A stretch of DNA of 64,000 nucleotides from Paracrocinitomix sp039939375 (GTDB lineage: Bacteria; Bacteroidota; Bacteroidia; Flavobacteriales_D; Crocinitomicaceae), in the NCBI GenBank assembly GCA_039939375.1, contig JBDVJO010000003.1, positions 186,001 to 250,000 on the forward strand, read 5' to 3'. The notes under the pieces are model-generated. The model made no database searches and was not told where the DNA came from. It worked only from the letters and a program-made list of their open reading frames with translations. Within the stretch, counting starts at the first letter, position 1, and every line of letters begins with the position of its first letter. This document shows positions 53,701 through 61,890 of the stretch, in pieces. A program made the translations under genes and the position numbers.

Positions 53701-53966
53701 AAATTGTTGCATTTGGTGATGTAGGTGTTGCCTGGACAGGTCCACATCCATTCCATCCTGACAATTATTTTAACACACAAGTTATAGAAGATAAGCCAGT
53801 TACTATTAACATTGATAACCTAAGGGAACCGATCATTGGTGGATTTGGAATAGGAGCAAGATCTAAAATTTGGGGATACTTTATCAGATTTGATGTTGCC
53901 TGGGGCGTAGAAGATTTTGAAATTCAAAAAGCTGTTCCATACCTCTCATTAAGTAAAGATATATGA
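50751..53966 (+). CDS. TolB-like beta-propeller protein with C-terminal outer-membrane barrel
   Basis: A 1071-residue exported protein (signal MILKGLKTILFFSVFLLSMGAKAQ). Residues about 50-270 resemble a peptidase-MA-like domain without a clear zinc motif (HHYLGDAEEKLDYNFPEKLE, GIPRWLEKGLINYF, with HEXXH absent). About 290-560 are WD40/TolB-like blades (VQLHPDGDKLAYVENQLGRY, PVLRWHPSGNALAFFS, INPQFVDGSDKVIFASNRLS). The last 350 residues are barrel strands ending YFIRFDVAWGVEDF. It would sit in the outer membrane with the propeller in the periplasm. Overlaps a TauE-like gene. Role unknown. Confidence 0.85.
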   Translation: MILKGLKTILFFSVFLLSMGAKAQFYQGSYQEFGKSRVQYNGFSWKFHAYKRFRIYYSGLNEDVAIYTARTMHHYLGDAEEKLDYNFPEKLEVIVYESQQKFRQSNLGVTNDELSNVGGTTRIVGSKIFMYFEGDHQRFNENIKSAVYEVLLKHMFFGGDWKDQLKSTVNSGIPRWLEKGLINYFVKEWDADIESRVKDLVLTKKIDNFNDLTEDEKIYAGTAVWNYIAETHGKSIIPNIIYITRVTKNVERGFFSLLGMDFSKLSRQYISFYRSRYINEYESQTEPKGEAVNIKNKKESVYYSVQLHPDGDKLAYVENQLGRYRVKILDTLSGKTQTIFAKETKMERLQDYSFPVLRWHPSGNALAFFSEVKGELKLYIYSLNNESLVDKTMKDMDKVLDFGYSKDGKKMIISAVLKGQSDLYLYDVTSKRITQITDDLYDDINPQFVDGSDKVIFASNRLSDTIFRKPEINFHDAKNDIFIYDLKEIDRNYKYLERITNTPYENETAPYQIANGKYIYLNDKNGIVNQFVAEKDSSISFIDTVIHYKYVTKLSPTTNYVTSIREQSINNSGEIIYTLYQNNKFKTFIGGTDVEKIDVLWNTTYILKRNEKRKKLEKKAENSTVENDTIYLDNLKYQKEVIEIGGSGKSSIMVIDSTSGDSIVKKPTWKPSAYTIYQPNFAKDFVLSQFDNNFLFPNYQPYSGPGSVYFNPGMNMLLKLGASDLFDDFKILGGVRIPTSLNSGGEFLLMAEHLQGRLDHRLLFYRQKTVNTQGLYKWLTHDIRYRISFPFSEILSLRTTVNVRKDKQIFIPFSDNSLIQDNNVGYNSGLKTELVFDNTIPMELNIRRGLRFKFFAEYLQELGGEYQPTFNFGMDFRHYTRIKRNFIWVNRLSWSTSVGGRKLLYYLGGVDNWILRSNPDFDKSIDVDPTQNFGFQTIATPMRGFIQNTRNGNSFALYNTELRLPIFSYFSTYPIKSEMIKHFQIVAFGDVGVAWTGPHPFHPDNYFNTQVIEDKPVTINIDNLREPIIGGFGIGARSKIWGYFIRFDVAWGVEDFEIQKAVPYLSLSKDI

Positions 53967-54382
53967 CCTTTCAAACCATTACTCTTCTTGTTTTAATTGG
54001 ATTAGCCGCCGGAATGATGAGTGGGTTCATAGGTATTGGTGGTGGTGTCATTATGGTACCTGCCATGGTCTATCTTTTAGGAATGAACCAGCACATGGCG
54101 CAAGGTACAAGTTTGTTGTTAATGCTTCCTCCAATAGGAATCTTAGCCGTCATGAATTATTACAAAGCAGATCAAGTCAACTGGACTTATGGCGCCATTA
54201 TAGCCGTGACTTTTGTAGTTGGTGGATATTTTGGTTCAAAAATAGCGTTGAAACTATCGCCATCAATAGTAAAATTAATTTTTGGAGTTTTGATGCTTTA
54301 CATAGCAGTTAAGATGATTTACTCAGGATATAAAGGACATTTCGTAGAAGATGAAACAACTCATACAACAGTTAGCGACTAA
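53963..54382 (+). CDS. Half-length TauE/SafE-family permease
   Basis: A 139-residue membrane protein with four helices. The family signature is at the N-terminus: GLAAGMMSGFIGIGGGVIMVPAM shows GxxxGxxGxGGG as in TauE/SafE and the DUF81 sulfite exporters. Full-length members have about 250 residues and two such halves; this is a single half, which could work as a dimer. It overlaps the propeller-barrel gene by ATGA and the amidohydrolase gene by 32 nt. Confidence 0.85.
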   Translation: MTFQTITLLVLIGLAAGMMSGFIGIGGGVIMVPAMVYLLGMNQHMAQGTSLLLMLPPIGILAVMNYYKADQVNWTYGAIIAVTFVVGGYFGSKIALKLSPSIVKLIFGVLMLYIAVKMIYSGYKGHFVEDETTHTTVSD

Positions 54383-55520
54383 CATACTTGACGAAGCGAT
54401 AACTATTAGAAGACATATTCATGCCAATCCTGAACTGTCTTTTAAAGAGTATGAAACGTCTAAATTTGTTCAGCAAAAGCTGGGTGAATGGGGAATTGAA
54501 TTCTCAACTGGCTGGGTAGAAACAGGTGTTGTGGCAAGCATAAAAGCAGACGCATCCACTGATAAATGGATAGGTTTAAGAGCCGATTTAGATGCTCTAC
54601 CCATTCAAGAATTAACCCAAGTTCCATTTAAATCAACTAACGAAGGAATCATGCACGCTTGCGGACATGACGTTCACACAGCAATGTTGCTGGGAGCAGC
54701 AAAATGCATACAAGAAAATAGAGATCAGTTAAGAACTAATGTTAAACTCATATTTCAACCGGGCGAAGAAAAGTTGCCAGGTGGAGCCAAATTAATGATT
54801 GAAGCAGGTGTTTTAGAAAATCCGAAAGTATCTGAAATCTTTGCTTTACATGTATTTCCCGAACTAGAAGTGGGTAAAATTGGATTGAAGCCAGGTATGT
54901 ACATGGCATCTTGTGATGAGATTTACATGACCGTTAAAGGAAAAGGTGGACATGGAGCAATGCCCCATCAAGTAATTGACCCTATAGCGATAAGTGCACA
55001 ACTCATTACATCATTGCAACAAATAGTAAGTAGAAACTGCCCTCCTAACCTACCTTGTGTCCTTTCTTTTGGTAGAATTGAAGGCTTAGGTGCTACCAAT
55101 GTGATTCCAGACAAAGTAGAGTTGCAAGGCACCTTCAGAACCATGAATGAAGAATGGCGAACAAAAGCACATCAGTTAATTAAGTCACAATCTGAACAAT
55201 TGGTGCAGTCTTTTGGTGGGAATATTGATGTTGATATTAGAGTTGGGTACCCATATTTAGAAAATGATCCTCAATTGACTGAAAAAGCAAAAGAAAAAGC
55301 AATCAATCAGCTGGGAGCAGATAATGTAATTGAGCTTCCTATCAGATTAACAGGTGAAGATTTTGCTTATTTTTCTCAAAAAATTCCGGCAACATTTATT
55401 CGAATCGGGGTAAGAAATGAGGCAAAAGGGATTACGAAATCCGTTCACAATGCCGAATTCGATATTGATGAGAGTGCCATAGGAATTGGAATACAAACAT
55501 TATTAAGTCAAGTTTTTTAA
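54351..55520 (+). CDS. M20-family amidohydrolase (hippurate/IAA-amino acid hydrolase type)
   Basis: A 389-residue metallopeptidase-like hydrolase. Metal ligands occur in GIMHACGHDVHTAMLLG, LIFQPGEEKLPGGAK (EE), LTGEDFAYFSQK and VHNAEF; GHGAMPHQ lies in the lid domain. Such enzymes split N-acyl amino acids such as hippurate, indole-acetyl-amino acids or N-acetyl-diaminopimelate. It starts inside the permease gene with a 32-nt overlap; no later start would keep the N-terminal helix. Confidence 0.93.
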   Translation: MKQLIQQLATNILDEAITIRRHIHANPELSFKEYETSKFVQQKLGEWGIEFSTGWVETGVVASIKADASTDKWIGLRADLDALPIQELTQVPFKSTNEGIMHACGHDVHTAMLLGAAKCIQENRDQLRTNVKLIFQPGEEKLPGGAKLMIEAGVLENPKVSEIFALHVFPELEVGKIGLKPGMYMASCDEIYMTVKGKGGHGAMPHQVIDPIAISAQLITSLQQIVSRNCPPNLPCVLSFGRIEGLGATNVIPDKVELQGTFRTMNEEWRTKAHQLIKSQSEQLVQSFGGNIDVDIRVGYPYLENDPQLTEKAKEKAINQLGADNVIELPIRLTGEDFAYFSQKIPATFIRIGVRNEAKGITKSVHNAEFDIDESAIGIGIQTLLSQVF

Positions 55521-55521
55521 G

Positions 55522-55734
55522 ATGAAAAAAGGAATAATATTAGTTGGAGTAGTGAGCGTTTTAAGTTTAGCCTCATGTAAGCAAAATTATACCTGTACTT
55601 GTGACGGGCCTGGAGTAAAAGATCCTGAAGTAACAAGCTGGAAGTTAAAACAAGAAGATGCAAAGGCTAATTGTGATGCGTTGAATGCAGAATTTGAAGA
55701 AGACAATGGAAGTTGCACCCTGACTCCAGGATAG
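55522..55734 (+). CDS. Small cysteine-rich lipoprotein
   Basis: A 70-residue lipoprotein: MKKGIILVGVVSVLSLASCK with lipobox LASC. The mature 50 residues have four more cysteines (YTCTCDGPG, NCDALN, GSCTLTPG), probably disulfide-linked. It starts 1 nt after the amidohydrolase stop. The family is unknown to me; it resembles other short lipoproteins here only in style. Confidence 0.7.
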   Translation: MKKGIILVGVVSVLSLASCKQNYTCTCDGPGVKDPEVTSWKLKQEDAKANCDALNAEFEEDNGSCTLTPG

Positions 55735-55840
55735 CCATTTAGACGTTCGTATATAAAAAACACTCAAAAGTATAATTCCATTCATACAAAACTGTACTTT
55801 CCATAATTTGGCTGTAATAATTATCCATTGAAACCAAATT

Positions 55841-56227
55841 ATGAAAAAAGTATTATTTGTAGTTATTGCAACGTGCACACTTATTCTCACTTCGTGTAAT
55901 AAAGATCAAAAAGCCATCAAACAAATTGAAGGCAAATGGAAGTCGGTGAGTCAGGATGGGCAGACATTAGACCCTGATGATCAAACCATTTACAACTTCT
56001 CATCTTGTAAATTAAAGGATAGTGAGTACTGTGACGTTACTGCGGAGTATTCAGATGATACTTATGAAAATTTTGAATATAACGTTACCTCAGACGGTAC
56101 CATTATGACTTGGAAAACAGAAGATGGATTTATTCTAACTGGAACAATAGACGAACTGACAGACACCAAATTAACTTGGACATTTTCATTTTTTGATACT
56201 TCGACTATCATCTTTGAAAAACAATAA
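55841..56227 (+). CDS. Lipocalin-like lipoprotein, tandem paralogue 1
   Basis: A 128-residue lipoprotein (MKKVLFVVIATCTLILTSCNK). After the lipid-attached cysteine it reads KDQKAIKQIEGKWKSVSQDG, then alternating beta strands (FSSCKLKDSEYCDVTAEYS, YNVTSDGTIMTWK). The GxW motif (GKWKSV) near the start and the strand pattern are typical of lipocalin-like DUF4923/5004-type lipoproteins. It is the most divergent of three tandem copies, followed by its own terminator. Confidence 0.8.
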   Translation: MKKVLFVVIATCTLILTSCNKDQKAIKQIEGKWKSVSQDGQTLDPDDQTIYNFSSCKLKDSEYCDVTAEYSDDTYENFEYNVTSDGTIMTWKTEDGFILTGTIDELTDTKLTWTFSFFDTSTIIFEKQ

Positions 56228-56247
56228 TTTTTATTTAAACGATAGGA

Positions 56248-56280
56248 AAATCTTGGGGTTTAGGCTTCAGGATTTTTTTT
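56248..56280 (+). terminator. Intrinsic terminator after lipoprotein paralogue 1
   Basis: AAATCTTG (56248-56255) pairs with CAGGATTT (56268-56275) including one G-U pair, then eight T in all. It is followed by an own -7-like box TACCTTG before the next gene. Confidence 0.7.
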
Positions 56281-56386
56281 GGTCTTAACTTTAGTTAAAT
56301 TTCAAACACTCATCAAGAATGCTTAGGGAATTTGCCAAATTTCTCTTACCTTGCAGTGGTTTTAATAAAAATAAAAAAAAGAAAAA

Positions 56387-56815
56387 ATGAGAAAATTATT
56401 ATTTGTAGCAGTAGCTATTTCAGGATTGATGTTAGTTTCTTGTAATAAGAATCAAGCAGCTGTAAAAAAGTTAGATGGTGCTTGGACAGTAAACAAAGCA
56501 GCTACAACTGAAGATGGTGTAACTTATGACTTTGTTGCTTCAGGAGATGCTACAATGTCTTTGACATTCACTGAATGTAAATTAAAAGCAGATGAGTGGT
56601 GCAGTATGACTTCAACAGTAACTTGGGGAAATTTAACTGACACAGAAACTGACGTATTCAGAGTAACAGGAGACGGAATGACTTTTGAGCAAAAAGATGA
56701 CTCAGGTTCTTCAACTACTGAGACTTCAACAATCACAGAATTAACAAAAACTTCATTTACAATGACTTCTACTGATGGAGATGCTACAACTGTAATTGAA
56801 GCGACTAAAAACTAG
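56387..56815 (+). CDS. Lipocalin-like lipoprotein, tandem paralogue 2
   Basis: A 142-residue lipoprotein whose first 45 residues are nearly the same as those of paralogue 3 (FVAVAISG, VSCNKNQAAVKKLDG). The mature part is threonine-rich and beta-type, with GAWTVNK as the lipocalin-like GxW motif, two cysteines (FTECKLKADEWCSM) and DVFRVTGDGM. It is separately terminated. Function of this family is unknown; such proteins sit on the outer membrane. Confidence 0.8.
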   Translation: MRKLLFVAVAISGLMLVSCNKNQAAVKKLDGAWTVNKAATTEDGVTYDFVASGDATMSLTFTECKLKADEWCSMTSTVTWGNLTDTETDVFRVTGDGMTFEQKDDSGSSTTETSTITELTKTSFTMTSTDGDATTVIEATKN

Positions 56816-56836
56816 AAGTTAGTTTATAAAAATTGG

Positions 56837-56870
56837 AATCCTCTGGGCCTGTGCTCAGGGGATTTTTTTT
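56837..56870 (+). terminator. Intrinsic terminator after lipoprotein paralogue 2
   Basis: AATCCTCTG (56837-56845) pairs with CAGGGGATT (56856-56864), then a T run. A TATACTTG box at about 56899 may be the promoter of the third paralogue. Confidence 0.85.
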
Positions 56871-56941
56871 GATTCAAACCTTTTTGGCATAGATTTCGTA
56901 TACTTGTGTAACGTTTTAAAAACCAATTAAACAAAAACAAA

Positions 56942-57370
56942 ATGAAAAAATTATTATTTGTAGCAGTAGCTATTTCAGGAATGATGTTAGTTTCTTGTAA
57001 CAAGAACCAAGCAGCAGTAAAAAAATTAGACGGTTCATGGACTGTAACTTCAGCTAAAACTACTGATGGTTCATTCACTTATGATGGTGTTGCAGCAGGA
57101 GATTACACGCAATCAATGACATTTACAGCTTGTAAATTAAAAACTGATGAGTGGTGTACAATGTCTTCTACTACGACTTGGGGTAACTTGACTGATACTG
57201 AGTCTGACGTATTTAGAGTTACTGGAGATGGTATGACTTTAGAGTCTAAAGATGACGATACATCTTCAACAATTTGGTCAATGACTATCAATGAATTAAC
57301 GAAGTCTGAAATGACAGCTACATCAACTGATGGTTCAGCTACAACAGTTATTATGGCTACGAAAAACTAA
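56942..57370 (+). CDS. Lipocalin-like lipoprotein, tandem paralogue 3
   Basis: A 142-residue sister of paralogue 2, the same length, with a nearly identical signal and N-terminus and TWGNLTDTESDVFRVTGDGM in place of TWGNLTDTETDVFRVTGDGM. Substitutions are concentrated in exposed-looking segments (TSAKTTDGSFTYDG and DDTSSTIWSMTIN). The two cysteines are conserved. A recent duplication or gene conversion is likely. It ends at a perfect terminator. Confidence 0.8.
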   Translation: MKKLLFVAVAISGMMLVSCNKNQAAVKKLDGSWTVTSAKTTDGSFTYDGVAAGDYTQSMTFTACKLKTDEWCTMSSTTTWGNLTDTESDVFRVTGDGMTLESKDDDTSSTIWSMTINELTKSEMTATSTDGSATTVIMATKN

Positions 57371-57390
57371 AATTTTTAGTTCATACTATT

Positions 57391-57427
57391 AAAGAGCCCT
57401 CTTAGAATTCTAAGAGGGCTCTTTTTT
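57391..57427 (+). terminator. Intrinsic terminator after lipoprotein paralogue 3
   Basis: A perfect 17-base inverted repeat, AAAGAGCCCTCTTAGAA (57391-57407) with TTCTAAGAGGGCTCTTT (57408-57424), the innermost bases forming the loop, followed by T. Confidence 0.95.
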
Positions 57428-57458
57428 TGCTTATTTTTGTGAGACAGAGCTGAAGTTT

Positions 57459-58157
57459 ATGAGATTATTTCTTGCAATTCTATTTATAGGTTTAAGTGTT
57501 TTTATCCCGTTCAAATTCTACTATTTGCTGTTTACGCTGGTGATAGATCTTAATTCAGGGTGGGTATTTGGCACTTTCTTTATTCGACTGTTGGTTATCA
57601 TTTGCCTGACCATTGGCATCTATAGCCTTTTCAGTCTTTTTAATAGAACTAAAAAAATTAAGTTCATATACACTTTCTTAATGTGTCTACTACCCGGTTT
57701 TGGAATTTCATTCCTGCACCCAATTTACAACACTGACTACGGACTCTATTCTGATGATTTATCATTAGACTACGAAGCTTTTAAGGCAGAAACCGGTGAA
57801 TTACTGGAAGCAGAAAGTAACGCTCATCTAATCGCGTTTTTTTCAACCGATTGTGGACATTGCAAAACTGCCTCTTACCTCCTTGGAGTCAACTCTCTGG
57901 CAGGTCAAGAAATTAATACTTACGCGATTTTTAATAGTGATTATGAAACAATCGTTACCTTTTTAGATGAAAACGAAGGCGATAGTTTTTTTGCTCATAA
58001 CATTGGAGACTTCAATACTTTTCTTTCATTCTCAGAATTTGAAATGCCCTCCATTTTCTTAATCGATAAAGAAGGAAATACAATATATCATTGGACAGGT
58101 GATATGTTCAATTACTCGGCTTTAGATTACGTACTCAATTTAGAAGTGGAAGAATGA
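57459..58157 (+). CDS. Membrane protein with extracytoplasmic thioredoxin-like domain
   Basis: A 232-residue protein with three N-terminal helices (IPFKFYYLLFTLVI, FIRLLVIICLTIGIYSLFS, FIYTFLMCLLPGFGI) and a thioredoxin-like domain after residue 115. The redox motif is FSTDCGHCKTA (CGHC), with the cis-proline loop EMPSIFLIDKEGNTIYHW. It belongs to the same type as TlpA/DoxX-linked oxidoreductases in Bacteroidota and would act on disulfides in the periplasm. It overlaps ispH by ATGA. Confidence 0.85.
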   Translation: MRLFLAILFIGLSVFIPFKFYYLLFTLVIDLNSGWVFGTFFIRLLVIICLTIGIYSLFSLFNRTKKIKFIYTFLMCLLPGFGISFLHPIYNTDYGLYSDDLSLDYEAFKAETGELLEAESNAHLIAFFSTDCGHCKTASYLLGVNSLAGQEINTYAIFNSDYETIVTFLDENEGDSFFAHNIGDFNTFLSFSEFEMPSIFLIDKEGNTIYHWTGDMFNYSALDYVLNLEVEE

Positions 58158-59371
58158 AGTCATTCAAAATTCCATCAGAGTTTAGTTCGCAATTCATTCA
58201 GGATTTAAGGAGTTTTAGAACGGAACAAGACCGATTAAAGAAAGACTTATCCCCTAGCCTTCTATCCTTTGACAATTTCAATATTAAATTATCTAGGCAT
58301 TTTGGATTTTGTTTTGGCGTTCAAAATGCCATTGAAAAAATAGAAACCATCATTGCGGATAATCCTTCTAAGCGATTATTCTTGATTAGTGAAATCATCC
58401 ATAATCCAAAAGTAAATGATGCCTTAAAAGAAAAGGGAGTTCAATTTATTCAAACAACTTCAGGCCAGCAACTGGTGGATTGGAAGGAGATTCAAAAAGA
58501 CGACATAGTCATTACCCCCGCTTTTGGAACATCAACTGAAATCAATGAAATTTTGCGAAGCAAGGGAATCGATCCTAAAAAATATGACACCACTTGCCCG
58601 TTTGTAGAACGTGTTTGGAACAAAGGAGAAGAACTCATGTCCAAAGGTGCAACAATTGTTATTCACGGTAAAGCGAATCACGAAGAGACCAGAGCAACTT
58701 TCTCAAGAATTAATGGACCCTGTGTGATAGTTGAAACAAAAAAAGAAGCAGAATTACTCTGTCAATTCATAAACGGTGAAAAAGACAGCATTGAAGAATG
58801 GCGAGTAGAATTTGGCGAAAGAGCAAATGAACAGTTCAACTTTCAAACAGACTTGAATGAATTAGCTGTCATCAACCAAACCACCATGTTGGCGTCCGAA
58901 ACACAGGGAATTGCGAACATTATTCAAGAGGCCGCAGTAAGCAAAAACAAGTCATTTTTGAGCAGTAGAGACACGTTGTGTTATGCAACAAATGATAATC
59001 AAACAGCCACACTTAAACTCATTGAAGAAGGATTTGATTTAGCATTGGTGATAGGCGGTGAAAAAAGTTCAAACACGAATCATTTGCAGGAACTATTATC
59101 AAAAGCTGGAAAGGCCTTTTTCATTCGAGATGAAGATGACATACTATCCTTAAATGAAATTGAACATTTTGACATCCATCTAGAAAAACGCGTAAAAGAA
59201 TCAGGATATTTCCCAAGTAAAAAGCATCCAACAATTGCTATTACTGCTGGAGCCTCTTGCCCAGATGCTACCATTGAAAAGGTTATTCAGAAATTACTTT
59301 CAATAAACAATCAAAATACCGATATTCAAGCAGCAATAGACAACTACAAAAATCAATTTAGTGGACTTTAA
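58154..59371 (+). CDS. ispH: 4-hydroxy-3-methylbut-2-enyl diphosphate reductase IspH
   Basis: A 405-residue IspH, the last enzyme of the MEP pathway, giving IPP and DMAPP. The three cluster cysteines are Cys53 (HFGFCFGVQNAI), Cys148 (YDTTCPFVERVW) and Cys369 (AGASCPDATIE); IIHNPKVND and IHGKANHEE carry the conserved histidines, and SSNTNHLQEL the diphosphate-binding serine and asparagine. It is longer than the E. coli enzyme (about 316), like the plant and cyanobacterial type. Its presence shows that the cell has the end of the MEP route. It overlaps thioredoxin-like and uvrB genes at both ends. Confidence 0.95.
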   Translation: MKSFKIPSEFSSQFIQDLRSFRTEQDRLKKDLSPSLLSFDNFNIKLSRHFGFCFGVQNAIEKIETIIADNPSKRLFLISEIIHNPKVNDALKEKGVQFIQTTSGQQLVDWKEIQKDDIVITPAFGTSTEINEILRSKGIDPKKYDTTCPFVERVWNKGEELMSKGATIVIHGKANHEETRATFSRINGPCVIVETKKEAELLCQFINGEKDSIEEWRVEFGERANEQFNFQTDLNELAVINQTTMLASETQGIANIIQEAAVSKNKSFLSSRDTLCYATNDNQTATLKLIEEGFDLALVIGGEKSSNTNHLQELLSKAGKAFFIRDEDDILSLNEIEHFDIHLEKRVKESGYFPSKKHPTIAITAGASCPDATIEKVIQKLLSINNQNTDIQAAIDNYKNQFSGL

Positions 59372-61406
59372 TTTAAAATCAGACTTTAAACCAACAGGAG
59401 ATCAACCAGAAGCCATCCGACAAATAGTTGAAGGATTTAAAGATGGCACCAGATACCAAACACTACTGGGAGTGACAGGAAGTGGTAAAACCTTTACCAT
59501 GGCTAATGTGATTCAAGAAATTCAACGCCCTACTCTGATTTTATCACACAACAAAACATTGGCGGCCCAACTGTACGGTGAATTCAAGCAATTCTTTCCG
59601 GATAATGCAGTTGAATATTTCGTTTCATATTACGACTATTATCAACCTGAAGCATATCTGCCAACAACAGATACTTTCATTGAAAAAGACATGTCCATCA
59701 ATGACGAAATTGAAAAATTAAGATTGTCTGCAACTTCTTCTTTACTTTCTGGTAGACGAGATGTTGTCATTGTAGCCTCTGTTTCATGTATTTATGGTAT
59801 TGGAAACCCCAAAGAGTTTGAAGAAAGTATCATTTATGTAAAAAAAGGATCTGTAATATCTAGAAATAAGTTCTTACTGAAATTGGTAGAAAATCTTTAT
59901 TCAAGAAACGATACAGCACCTGAAAGAGGAAATTTTAGAGTTAAGGGTGATACCATTGATATTTACTTAGCTTACGTGGACTATGCTTTGCGAATTATTT
60001 TTTGGGGAGATGAAATTGAGGAAATCTATACTTTCGATCCGCTCAACAATAAAAAGATGGAGACCTTCAATGAAATCAACATCTTTCCGGCTAACATCTT
60101 TGTTACCAGCCAATCCACTATCAATAATGCCATAGGTCAAATTGAATTGGATTTAGGTAAACATTTAGCATATCTAAGAGGAGAAGGAAAAGTATTAGAA
60201 GCAAAACGAATTGAAGATCGTGTTAATTACGATTTAGAAATGATCAGGGAATTGGGCTATTGTTCTGGAATAGAAAATTATTCGCGATACTTTGATCAGC
60301 GCGAGCCAGGCACACGCCCATTTTGTTTGATTGATTACTTTCCGGACGACTTTGTTTTAATGATTGATGAAAGCCACGTGACGCTTCCTCAAATCAGAGC
60401 AATGTATGGAGGTGACCGATCTAGAAAACAGAACTTAGTAGAATTTGGCTTCCGGCTTCCAGCCGCAATGGACAACCGTCCATTAAAATTCGAAGAATTT
60501 GAAGCCATTACTGAACAAACACTATACGTCAGCGCCACTCCTGCTGATTATGAATTAGAAAACTCAGAAGGAATCTTTGTTGAACAAGTCATCAGACCAA
60601 CTGGATTATTAGACCCAATTATTGAAGTTAGACCTTCAAAGAATCAAATTGATGATTTAATTGAGGAAATTGAACAACGCAGAGAGCTGGATGAAAGAGT
60701 GTTGGTAACAACGTTAACCAAGCGAATGGCTGAAGAGTTGCAGAAGTACTTAGATCGACTTGGTATTCCTTGTCGATACATTCATTCAGATGTAGACACC
60801 ATGGAACGTGTAGAAATCTTGAGACAATTAAGACTAGGAGATTTTGATGTGCTGATTGGGGTTAACTTATTGAGAGAGGGATTAGATTTACCTGAAGTAT
60901 CCTTGGTAGCCATCATAGATGCCGACAAAGAAGGTTTTTTAAGATCTGAAAGAGCTTTAGTTCAAACCGTGGGAAGAGCCGCCAGAAATGTGAACGGAAA
61001 AGTGATCATGTATGCCGATAACATGACGCAATCTATGCAAAAGACCATAGATGAAACCAATCGAAGAAGAACACTACAAGAAGAGTACAACAAAGATCAC
61101 GGCATTACTCCTACTCAGATTAAAAAGTCGAAAGAAAGCATATTAAAGCAAACTAAAGTTGCAGATGGTGATGGCGAAACCAAGACCTACGAATTACCAA
61201 ACGAGACCGAAATTGCCATGGCTGCAGACCCGGTGATTGAGTATATGAGTAAGGATCAATTAGAGAAAGCCATTAAAAAAGCACAAAAAGACATGGAAGC
61301 TGCCGCTAAGAAACTTGATTTCATTGAAGCTGCAAGATTACGTGATGAAATGTTCTACATGCAGAAGAAGTTAACGGCATTGAATACAAAAAGTAATATA
61401 CTATAA
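59361..61406 (+). CDS. uvrB: Excinuclease ABC subunit B
   Basis: A 681-residue UvrB starting with GTG at 59361, overlapping the ispH end by 11 nt. The Walker A is GVTGSGKTFTMAN, the beta-hairpin YYDYYQPEAYLP, the DEAD-like box MIDESHVTLPQ, and helicase motifs VSATPADYE and QTVGRAARN. The UvrC-binding UVR domain at the C-terminus is present (LEKAIKKAQKDMEAAAKKLD). It loads damaged DNA for nucleotide excision repair. Confidence 0.97.
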   Translation: MDFNLKSDFKPTGDQPEAIRQIVEGFKDGTRYQTLLGVTGSGKTFTMANVIQEIQRPTLILSHNKTLAAQLYGEFKQFFPDNAVEYFVSYYDYYQPEAYLPTTDTFIEKDMSINDEIEKLRLSATSSLLSGRRDVVIVASVSCIYGIGNPKEFEESIIYVKKGSVISRNKFLLKLVENLYSRNDTAPERGNFRVKGDTIDIYLAYVDYALRIIFWGDEIEEIYTFDPLNNKKMETFNEINIFPANIFVTSQSTINNAIGQIELDLGKHLAYLRGEGKVLEAKRIEDRVNYDLEMIRELGYCSGIENYSRYFDQREPGTRPFCLIDYFPDDFVLMIDESHVTLPQIRAMYGGDRSRKQNLVEFGFRLPAAMDNRPLKFEEFEAITEQTLYVSATPADYELENSEGIFVEQVIRPTGLLDPIIEVRPSKNQIDDLIEEIEQRRELDERVLVTTLTKRMAEELQKYLDRLGIPCRYIHSDVDTMERVEILRQLRLGDFDVLIGVNLLREGLDLPEVSLVAIIDADKEGFLRSERALVQTVGRAARNVNGKVIMYADNMTQSMQKTIDETNRRRTLQEEYNKDHGITPTQIKKSKESILKQTKVADGDGETKTYELPNETEIAMAADPVIEYMSKDQLEKAIKKAQKDMEAAAKKLDFIEAARLRDEMFYMQKKLTALNTKSNIL

Positions 61407-61481
61407 TCTGCCAGAATGATATGCTTTCGTAATTTAGCATTTCTAAAGATTACAGGATTAACAATATCAGCACCACCAAAA

Positions 61482-61877
61482 ATGACGGAAATAAACGAAA
61501 AGCTACTCCAACACTGTGACGAATACGCAACAGACATGTTGAAAGAAACCGGAGAATCATATCCGTTCGGTGCATTTATCGACACGATTGACAATGTGCA
61601 TCCCTTAGAAATGGAATTCGACCCGAAAAACATGCCACAAGTTGGAACCGTAATGAAAGCTTTAGAAAAATATTGCACTGAAGAATTGGCTGCAGAGCGA
61701 ATGAAGGCCTATGCCATTTGTTATGAAGCAGATGTTGCCATTTCTGAAGAAGAAGTTTTAAACACTGTTTGCATTGATATAACTAATCCAGACGAAGAAA
61801 CTCCCCTATTCTACTTGCCTTACACCACCTCTGAAATCGGTGTAGGCGTTAAAGAGCTTTTTGCTGTGAAGAGGTAG
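61482..61877 (+). CDS. Conserved hypothetical protein
   Basis: About 131 residues from ATG 61482; the frame is open to 61416 but MTEINEKLLQHCDEYATDML is the natural start. It is acidic and soluble, with YPFGAFIDTIDN, CTEELAAERMKAYAICYEAD and PLFYLPYTTSEIGVGVKELF. The family, small Bacteroidota proteins, has no function I can name. It lies just before a large array of palindromic repeats. Confidence 0.75.
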   Translation: MTEINEKLLQHCDEYATDMLKETGESYPFGAFIDTIDNVHPLEMEFDPKNMPQVGTVMKALEKYCTEELAAERMKAYAICYEADVAISEEEVLNTVCIDITNPDEETPLFYLPYTTSEIGVGVKELFAVKR

Positions 61878-61890
61878 TTCTAATTAGCTT

